The position numbers and the translations under genes were made by a program. From positions 1 to 55,549 of the forward strand of contig RDOF01000020.1 of the NCBI GenBank assembly GCA_011365025.1: DNA of 55,549 bases, read 5' to 3'. The notes beneath the pieces are model-generated. The model did no database searches and was not told where the DNA came from. It saw only the letters and a list, made by a program, of their open reading frames with translations. This stretch comes from Candidatus Thorarchaeota archaeon (lineage in GTDB: Archaea; Asgardarchaeota; Thorarchaeia; Thorarchaeales; Thorarchaeaceae). Position 1 is the stretch's first letter, and every line of letters starts with the position of its first letter. Positions 49,884 through 55,549 of the stretch are shown here, piece by piece.

Positions 49884-51770
49884 ATGACCGATGCCAACTG
49901 GACTGCCAAATACAAGCAAAAGGTACTCGAAGCAGACGTAGCGATAAAGAAGATCAAGCGTGGAACACGAATTTTTCTGGGGACAGGGTGTGGCGTACCC
50001 TATCATCTTGTTCAGGAACTGGCGAAGCATTCTGGCCGGATGGCCGATAATGAGATTGTGCATCTCCTTACTCTTGGAGATACTCCCTCCGCGGACCCAA
50101 AGTTTCAGTCACAGTTTAGGCATAATACATTCTTCGTATCTGAGAATATCCGCGGGGCGGTTTCTGAAGGTCGTGCAGACTACACACCAATAATGCTGTC
50201 TGATATTCCAAGGCTGTTTAGGTCGAAGAGAATGCCAGTCGATGTTGCCCTCATTCAAGTAAGCCCTCCTGATGAGCATGGATACTGCTCATATGGAATT
50301 TCTGTGGACATAACAAAGGCAGGAGCAGAAAGCGCAGACCTTGTGATTGCACAGGTCAACGACCGAATGCCTATCACACACGGCGACTCCTTCATCAATG
50401 TGAGAGATATTGACTATCTTGTGCCTTACAACGAACCTCTTCGGGAGTTTGAGGCGGCAGAGATTGATGACACTGTAAACCTGATTGGGTCCTATGTAGC
50501 TAGACTCATTGAGAATGAATCAACACTGGAGCTTGGTATCGGTGCCTTGCCTCAAGCAGTGTGCAACAATCTCCTTGAAACTGGTGTGAGAGATTTAGGG
50601 ATTCATACGGAGATGTTTAGTGACAGCCTGATTCCGCTTATCGAAGCAGGCGTTGTGACGAATATGAAAAAGAGTATTCATCGGGGTCATGCCATTGCTA
50701 GCTTTGCTATGGGCAGCAAGAATCTCTATGATTATGTAGACAATAACCCTCTGTTTCAGTTTCATGATACTTCCTACGTGAATGATCCCTATGTGATTGG
50801 TCAGAATAAGAAGATGATAGCAATTAATTCTGCCCTAGAGGTGGACCTGACGGGACAAGTATGTGCTGACTCCATTGGCCACAAGTTCTACAGTGGCATT
50901 GGAGGACAAGTGGATTTCATTCGAGGTGCAGCCCGATCGCCTGGAGGAAAAGCCATTATTTGCATCCAGTCCACTGCAATGGATGAAACTGTTTCACGAA
51001 TAGTACCGCGTTTGAGCGAAGGAGCAGGAGTGGTCACAACAAGAGGCGATGTTGATGTTGTAATCACAGAGTTTGGTCTAGCTACATTGCATGGCAAGAC
51101 CATAAGAGAACGAGTCCTCTCATTAATTGCTATTGCACACCCCGATTTTAGAAATGATCTGTTGGAGGCTGCGAAAACGATGCGCTACGTGTTCGAAGAC
51201 CAAGTTCCATTCCAAGTAAAAGGGACATACTTTCCAACAGAGTTTGAGTATCAGGAAGTCTTCAAAGGAGTTGAAGGTGAAATTACAGTCCACTTTCGCC
51301 TAACCAGACCTGACGATGCAGACAGGATAAAGGATCTCTTCTATGATTTATCTGAGGAAAGCATATACTTCCGTTTTCTTACACCACTCAAGAGCCTACC
51401 ACGACGAACCCTTCAGGATTTCTATGATGTTGATGCGGACAGAGACGTATCAATTGTGGCTGTAATTCTTACGGATGATGAAAAAGAATCTGAACGGGTG
51501 ATTGGTGCAGGAAGATACCTCCTAAACAGAAGCACAAACGAAGCAGAGTTTGCCTTACTAATCCAAGACGAGTATCATGGAATGGGAATAGGCACATTCA
51601 TGCTGAACCATCTGATGAGGATTGCAAAAAGCAAGGGTGTTAAGTCATTCATAGCCTATGTACATCCGAGAAATCAGCCTATGATTAGGTTTCTTCACAA
51701 GACCGGCAAGATTATCGAGAGCCAGCTCAGCATGGCTGACGAGGAGTATATCTTCAAGCTTCAGCTCTAG
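49884..51770 (+). CDS. Acetyl-CoA hydrolase/CoA-transferase fused to a GNAT acetyltransferase
   Basis: A 628-residue protein. Residues about 5-440 are a CoA-transferase of the acetyl-CoA hydrolase/4-hydroxybutyrate CoA-transferase type: IFLGTGCGVPYHL, ELGIGALPQAV, the DLGIHTEMFSD loop, GQVDFIRGA and ITEFGLATLHGKT. The catalytic glutamate is expected in the IHTE loop. Residues about 470-628 are a GNAT domain with an acetyl-CoA loop in DEYHGMGIGTFMLNHL. This fusion is known from bacteria. The preferred start is the ATG at 49884, with GGGAG upstream; the frame is open 32 codons further. It may link acetyl-CoA level to protein acetylation. Confidence 0.9.
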   Translation: MTDANWTAKYKQKVLEADVAIKKIKRGTRIFLGTGCGVPYHLVQELAKHSGRMADNEIVHLLTLGDTPSADPKFQSQFRHNTFFVSENIRGAVSEGRADYTPIMLSDIPRLFRSKRMPVDVALIQVSPPDEHGYCSYGISVDITKAGAESADLVIAQVNDRMPITHGDSFINVRDIDYLVPYNEPLREFEAAEIDDTVNLIGSYVARLIENESTLELGIGALPQAVCNNLLETGVRDLGIHTEMFSDSLIPLIEAGVVTNMKKSIHRGHAIASFAMGSKNLYDYVDNNPLFQFHDTSYVNDPYVIGQNKKMIAINSALEVDLTGQVCADSIGHKFYSGIGGQVDFIRGAARSPGGKAIICIQSTAMDETVSRIVPRLSEGAGVVTTRGDVDVVITEFGLATLHGKTIRERVLSLIAIAHPDFRNDLLEAAKTMRYVFEDQVPFQVKGTYFPTEFEYQEVFKGVEGEITVHFRLTRPDDADRIKDLFYDLSEESIYFRFLTPLKSLPRRTLQDFYDVDADRDVSIVAVILTDDEKESERVIGAGRYLLNRSTNEAEFALLIQDEYHGMGIGTFMLNHLMRIAKSKGVKSFIAYVHPRNQPMIRFLHKTGKIIESQLSMADEEYIFKLQL

Positions 51771-51803
51771 TCAAAAAGACTCGACTCTAAACTCCTCCTA
51801 GCC

Positions 51804-52625
51804 TTACAGATAGCTGTGACGGATTTGACTCGGACGCCCATTAACATGAATAGTTTCCAAAAACGCAGTAGTAGGATCGTTCGGAAAGTCAAAGCCCTCC
51901 GCGAATATCATCTCCCGTAGATGCACAAATAGGGAACGGGCATTTTCCGCCGTAGGATTGTCAAGGGCTTTGCAGAAAAGATTGTATGTTTCATCACTGA
52001 TTCCCTGTTTCTTGGCGTGGGGAGTCCACCATTTCAGTGGCGGTGTCCAAGACTTCTTTATTGTAAACCAGAGATTTACAGCCGCAACAATGGCACGATA
52101 CAGATTCAGCTTGGCATCGTATAGGAATCCTCTTCGTTCGTCAACGATTGCGTTGCCAAGAGATCCCATAAAGAGTGCAAACTTATTCTTCAGGCGGTCA
52201 AGATGCTCTTCTTCAGGATATCTTGCTAGTTTCTTACGCCATTCTTCCAATTCCCCAGTTAGGTCATGGATGACCATGCCTTCGGAGTAGGGTGAATGAT
52301 CGATATCAAGAGGCGAGTCCAACTGCTGCTTAAACCATGCATCAGATATCGGGGAGAAGTCGATTACAAGGCGCTTGGGCTCGACAGACTCGTCGAACTC
52401 AAGCCAAATAGTGTCCTTCAGTTCTAGTTGATGGTAGTACTCATCCGTCACATACACAAGAGCGTCCCAGTCTGTATTTGGAGCACCAAAGCCAGTGGCC
52501 CGGCTCCCCCACAGCATAATTCCCTTCACATATGGCTCTTTGATAAGATTCTCGAGCCGCTCTCGAGCCATAGGATCATCGATCTCTTCAATCGTTCTCA
52601 CTACATTAATTGAACTCTCAGTCAT
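51804..52625 (-). CDS. Nucleotidyltransferase domain protein
   Basis: A 273-residue protein with a nucleotidyltransferase core: LWGSRATGFGAPNTDWDALVYV (GS, then D-x-D as DWD) and a third acidic residue in RLVIDFSPI. A helical C-terminal domain follows (NLYRAIVAAVNLWF) and resembles the substrate-binding part of aminoglycoside-type nucleotidyltransferases. I choose the ATG at 52625 (MTESSIN) with GGGATGG upstream; the longer open frame to 52871 reads like non-coding sequence. Confidence 0.82.
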   Translation of the reverse strand: MTESSINVVRTIEEIDDPMARERLENLIKEPYVKGIMLWGSRATGFGAPNTDWDALVYVTDEYYHQLELKDTIWLEFDESVEPKRLVIDFSPISDAWFKQQLDSPLDIDHSPYSEGMVIHDLTGELEEWRKKLARYPEEEHLDRLKNKFALFMGSLGNAIVDERRGFLYDAKLNLYRAIVAAVNLWFTIKKSWTPPLKWWTPHAKKQGISDETYNLFCKALDNPTAENARSLFVHLREMIFAEGFDFPNDPTTAFLETIHVNGRPSQIRHSYL

Positions 52626-52749
52626 TGGACCATCCCTTGGTAGCAGAAAGATGCCATAGTAGATTAAAGCGTGCCGTTTGACGCGAGTACTTGGAACACG
52701 TGTTCCGACTGAGGTCCTGGGTAAGGGCCCCAAAGGAACTAGTCGAGAG

Positions 52750-53073
52750 TCATATAGCCATGAGCTTCTGTACAAGTTCAATGGCCTTGTCATCACCGTG
52801 TTTGGCGCGATAGGCCAAGATTCCAGTGCGGATGACCGCGTTCCTTGGACCTTGAGGATTATCCGGATCATAGTGACTCACAAGGCGGTCGCATGGAAAT
52901 TGCTCACATAGACCGCAATGCGGCAAACCCTTTCCGGCTGAGCATTTGAAGACCCTACAGGTCCCCCACCAAGGAGTTCCATTGGACGCTCTGCAACCAG
53001 AACATGCCGGTTCGCCAGTGCCAAAATAGCTTGGACACTTGTCACAATGGTGACCACATGGATTGAGATTCAT
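52750..53073 (-). CDS. DUF3795 cysteine-rich protein
   Basis: A 107-residue protein with the DUF3795 pattern: NPCGHHCDKCPSY, CSGCRASNG, CRVFKCSAGKGLPHCGLCEQFPCDRL, then a helical end with ILAYRAKHG. Members are small zinc- or iron-sulfur-binding proteins of unknown function. The ATG at 53073 matches the family's start; an in-frame ATG at 53103 is possible. Confidence 0.85.
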   Translation of the reverse strand: MNLNPCGHHCDKCPSYFGTGEPACSGCRASNGTPWWGTCRVFKCSAGKGLPHCGLCEQFPCDRLVSHYDPDNPQGPRNAVIRTGILAYRAKHGDDKAIELVQKLMAI

Positions 53074-53196
53074 TAAAAGCACCGACAGTTCTAGGGACGC
53101 CATTTGTGATAAGATTAATCGAAGAAGTAATTGTGGCCTTGAAGAACAAACAGTTGATAAGATGGATTGCTTATGATTTGTGAGGGAGTCATTGAC

Positions 53197-54300
53197 ATGA
53201 GGCCTTGCAGAACTCGACTTGTCATCGTTCTCTCATTGCTGTTCGTGGTGCTTTCCGGTACAATTACTTCGCCACATGTTAAGGCGCAACTCCAAAACCA
53301 ACTTGAGATCAAGCCAGGGGAAACGCATGGATTCGGCCAAGAGATTGATGCCGGCGTAGCAATCAGGTTTTCCGTTCTTGTGGATGCCGCTGGTACATAT
53401 CAAATACAGGTTCGCATTTTGGACTGGAACGACTATCTGACGCACTTTGATGATACGGAAACAGTCATCTATGATGCAATGATAAGAAGCGGAGTTCCAA
53501 CAACATATGAAACGCATGCTCCCTATCAGGGAGAATGGGTTGTTTTCTTCACGAATACTGACAATGATGAGTCAGCATACATAAACGGTACTGTAACATT
53601 TGGCAGCAATGTTACGGCTGTTAATGCTTATGTGTCCAATGAGAACCCATTTCTGGGCGTCACTGTGGGCGTATCTCTCATCGCAGCTGCTGCTGGAATA
53701 CTGGTATTCCATAGAAGACGAAGAAGGAGCATTGGTATCAAAGAGAAAGAACTCCTAGAGAAAGGAATAGACCTGCTCAGCATTGGAGAGTACGGCGATG
53801 CAGAAACCGCATTTAAGACCGTCATTGAGGAAAACAGCAAGTCGGCGGTTGGATGGCGGTACCTCGGTGATACACTTGTGCTAAGAGGAAACATACCTGA
53901 AGCCAGATTAGCTCATCAAAGAGCAGTTAGACTAAAACCAGAATATGAAAGTGGAACCACGATTGAATCAAAGGAGAGAGTTGCTGGCTCACCTTGGGTC
54001 GAATCGTCAACAAGAATGGATTTGACCATGCAGGTTCAATCTCTTGCTGCTCCGATGCATTTCCAAGACTCAAGTGCCTCATTACAGTTACTTGAACAAC
54101 TGCTGAGGGAACAAGAAGAGAAGCTTCACAACAACCCTGAAGACCTTACCCTAAAGAGTGAAACCGCCACGACTCTACTGAGGCTTGGAAGGTCCAGTGA
54201 AGCCGCAAAGTTGTTTGGAGAGATTCTTGTCAAGCTACCCGAGGACTGGGATACACACAATTCCTTACTGATGGCCCTTGGTGATGCTAAATTCCGATGA
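53197..54300 (+). CDS. Secreted/membrane protein with cytosolic TPR repeats
   Basis: A 367-residue protein. A signal peptide (LVIVLSLLFVVLSGTITSP) comes first. A beta-rich extracellular domain of about 130 residues follows, with N-glycosylation-like sites (NGT, NVT). A membrane segment (LGVTVGVSLIAAAAGILVF) and a very basic stop-transfer RRRRRS are next. The C-terminus has two TPR regions (LLSIGEYGDAETAFKTVIEE, LLRLGRSSEAAKLFGEIL). A surface sensor or scaffold is plausible. Start at ATG 53197 with GAGGGAG upstream. Confidence 0.8.
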   Translation: MRPCRTRLVIVLSLLFVVLSGTITSPHVKAQLQNQLEIKPGETHGFGQEIDAGVAIRFSVLVDAAGTYQIQVRILDWNDYLTHFDDTETVIYDAMIRSGVPTTYETHAPYQGEWVVFFTNTDNDESAYINGTVTFGSNVTAVNAYVSNENPFLGVTVGVSLIAAAAGILVFHRRRRRSIGIKEKELLEKGIDLLSIGEYGDAETAFKTVIEENSKSAVGWRYLGDTLVLRGNIPEARLAHQRAVRLKPEYESGTTIESKERVAGSPWVESSTRMDLTMQVQSLAAPMHFQDSSASLQLLEQLLREQEEKLHNNPEDLTLKSETATTLLRLGRSSEAAKLFGEILVKLPEDWDTHNSLLMALGDAKFR

Positions 54301-54316
54301 GAGAACCGAGAAGTAA

Positions 54317-54361
54317 TGGTGGGCCCGACGCGATTTGAACGCGCGACATCCGCCTTATCAG
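54317..54361 (-). tRNA. tRNA 3' half fragment (anticodon loop to CCA), possible attachment site or split tRNA
   Basis: The complement holds loop CTGATAA (anticodon GAT, isoleucine), the 3' anticodon stem GGCGG, a T arm GCGCG-TTCAAAT-CGCGT, CGGGCCC and ACCA. The matching 5' half (GGGCCCG and a CCGCC stem strand) is absent: the resemblance stops at the edge of the anticodon loop, next to the stop codon of the repeat-protein gene. I find no second half in the window. Confidence 0.7.
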
Positions 54362-54362
54362 A

Positions 54363-55549
54363 CTATGCTTCCTCAATATTTCGTTTTGAATCTGTCAGTT
54401 CTGCGAAGGCTGCTTCGATTTTCTTCTCTCTCTCAGCTTTGGCTATGATTTGTCGTTGCTTCTCTCGATATGGCATTATGCCAAATGCCACAATGAGGAA
54501 ACTGCAGATTCCTATTATTGCCAAGATTAGTACTGCATTGAAGACAATGTGCTCTATTAGCGGCACGACGGGGTTCGAGGGACTAAAGCCGTTCCTGACC
54601 TCCCAGAGGTCTGAGAATCCATCACCATCTCCATCTGAGCTATGAGGGTCAGACCCGTATAGGTGCTCCTCGGCGTTCGATAGACCATCAAGGTCGGCAT
54701 CACTGCTGGCATCATTTATAAGCGGGTCGAATCCGTGCCTGACCTCCCATCCATCCAACATCGTGTCTGAATCGGTGTCATTGTTGTGGGGGTCAGTCCC
54801 CCAGTTGTACTCTCCAAGGTTGGCAAGGTCATCCTCATCTGGGTCTAGACTCGAATCATCCGAGGTAGGAATGAGTCCGTTGTTCACCTCCCAACCATCA
54901 GGAATTGCATCGTCATCAGTGTCTGGGTCGTCTGGGTATGTTGAACTCAGATACTCATCAGCATTGGACAGGCAGTCAGAGTCAGGGTCATCCTCTGCAT
55001 CATCCAGCAGCGGGTTTAATCCAAATTGCAGTTCCCAACCATCGGGCATTGTGTCTGAGTCTGTATCGCTGTTCCTTGGCAGTGTTCCTATTTCAAACTC
55101 TACTAGATTTGAGAGGCCATCCTCATCAGAGTCTTGGGCGGCGTCATCAGAGAGAGGGTCGAGATTATTGTACACCTCCCAACCGTCAGGCATCAGGTCC
55201 AAATCGGAGTCATTGCTATGTGGATCGGTATTGTGAAGAAACTCTTCGAGATTGACAAGGTCATCAAAATCTGGGTCGAGGCCTGAGTCATTAATGAGTG
55301 GGCTAAGAGCGTGTGTCACCTCCCACTCGTCCGGCATTTTATCAAAATCGCTGTCACTTGTATTGGGCAGAGTACCAATTAGATACTCATCAAGGTTCGA
55401 GAGACCATCAGAGTCTAAGTCAAGGTGTGAGTCGATGAACCCGGGATTTAGGCCAAATCGAGCCTCCCACCAGTTAGGCATGCCATCGCTGTCACTATCT
55501 GCTGTGGCCATCTTGAGAACAATACAGTCACCGTTCCCATTGTAGATAT
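54363..55549 (-). CDS. Surface protein with thrombospondin type 3-like calcium-binding repeats (5' end outside the window)
   Basis: At least 394 codons, open to the end of the window. About seven acidic repeats of some 46 residues carry a D-x-D-x-DGxPDxWE core and D-x-D-D-x-L-S/N-NLEEY, the pattern of thrombospondin type 3/EF-hand-like repeats that bind calcium outside the cell. A C-terminal membrane segment (VLILAIIGICSFLIVAFGI) and a charged cytosolic tail anchor it. The ATG at 55511 is probably internal, as the frame continues upstream with no stop (YNGNGDCIVLK). Its stop codon abuts a tRNA fragment. Confidence 0.85.
   Translation of the reverse strand, partial: IYNGNGDCIVLKMATADSDSDGMPNWWEARFGLNPGFIDSHLDLDSDGLSNLDEYLIGTLPNTSDSDFDKMPDEWEVTHALSPLINDSGLDPDFDDLVNLEEFLHNTDPHSNDSDLDLMPDGWEVYNNLDPLSDDAAQDSDEDGLSNLVEFEIGTLPRNSDTDSDTMPDGWELQFGLNPLLDDAEDDPDSDCLSNADEYLSSTYPDDPDTDDDAIPDGWEVNNGLIPTSDDSSLDPDEDDLANLGEYNWGTDPHNNDTDSDTMLDGWEVRHGFDPLINDASSDADLDGLSNAEEHLYGSDPHSSDGDGDGFSDLWEVRNGFSPSNPVVPLIEHIVFNAVLILAIIGICSFLIVAFGIMPYREKQRQIIAKAEREKKIEAAFAELTDSKRNIEEA

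Noticed and set aside
52626..52871. N-terminal extension of the nucleotidyltransferase gene
   Set aside because: The extra 82 codons overlap the neighbouring DUF3795 gene and read like non-coding sequence; a ribosome-binding site stands before the ATG at 52625.

Overview
The window is chromosomal DNA from an archaeon. The evidence is a small-subunit rRNA 5' end of archaeal type, TATA-box promoters about 26 bases upstream of probable leaderless starts, a tRNA-Leu gene interrupted by bulge-helix-bulge introns, an archaeal-type valyl-tRNA synthetase, an archaeal class I aldolase and an archaeal-type UMP kinase. A large protein with a longin/roadblock-like N-terminus, two deacetylase-family genes and frequent TTG starts suggest an Asgard archaeon, perhaps Thorarchaeota-like. 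That placement is an inference and would need the full 16S or marker genes.

Left flank (1-11.4 kb): 16S rRNA 5' part on the minus strand, then ordinary housekeeping and small metabolic genes (racemase, zinc-ribbon protein, membrane protein plus winged-helix pair, tRNA-Ala, DUF302, methyltransferase, fructose-bisphosphate aldolase, two OsmC-family proteins, ValS, UMP kinase, winged-helix regulator, alpha/beta hydrolase).

Central island (about 11.4-27.9 kb): the most unusual part. A GC-rich module of 90-240 bp occurs ten times, two copies being strongly degraded or diverged. Seven copies form the 5' part of an open gene. After the module, each of these genes changes abruptly to an AT-richer, strongly diverged tail with a W-x-x-x-WP-x-L-H-like motif and several membrane segments. 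Six of the seven are followed at short distance or with overlap by a small polytopic membrane protein gene; in the seventh the gap is about 100 bases. Only one copy (13402-17175) has a long front end: signal peptide, caspase-like His/Cys domain, lectin-like beta repeats, then module and tail. The others begin in or just before the module. Orphan membrane-protein genes, truncated cassettes and a duplicated tail lie between them, as does a MntA/HepT (nucleotidyltransferase/HEPN) pair. The layout resembles a polymorphic toxin/immunity locus with a store of silent cassettes. The membrane tails paired with small membrane partners recall pore-forming colicins and their immunity proteins. This function is inferred. 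The island is bounded by a tRNA-Leu gene with two introns on the right and by a 15-bp near copy of that tRNA's 5' end on the left.

Right flank (28-55.5 kb): three tiny translationally coupled ORFs, PolX, a uroporphyrinogen-decarboxylase-family protein, two histone-deacetylase-family proteins, a membrane-anchored hydrolase, a CrtC-like protein whose N-terminus is reached only from a CTG start, a two-gene PEP-synthase-like system, ferredoxin-type proteins, the longin-like/helical-repeat protein, an ATC-hydrolase-like protein, a TetR regulator divergent from an isoprenylcysteine-methyltransferase-like gene, acetyl-CoA synthetase, an OFA-type transporter, a CoA-transferase fused to a GNAT domain, and two surface proteins. 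The last one (thrombospondin type 3-like repeats) runs off the window and abuts a tRNA 3'-half fragment.
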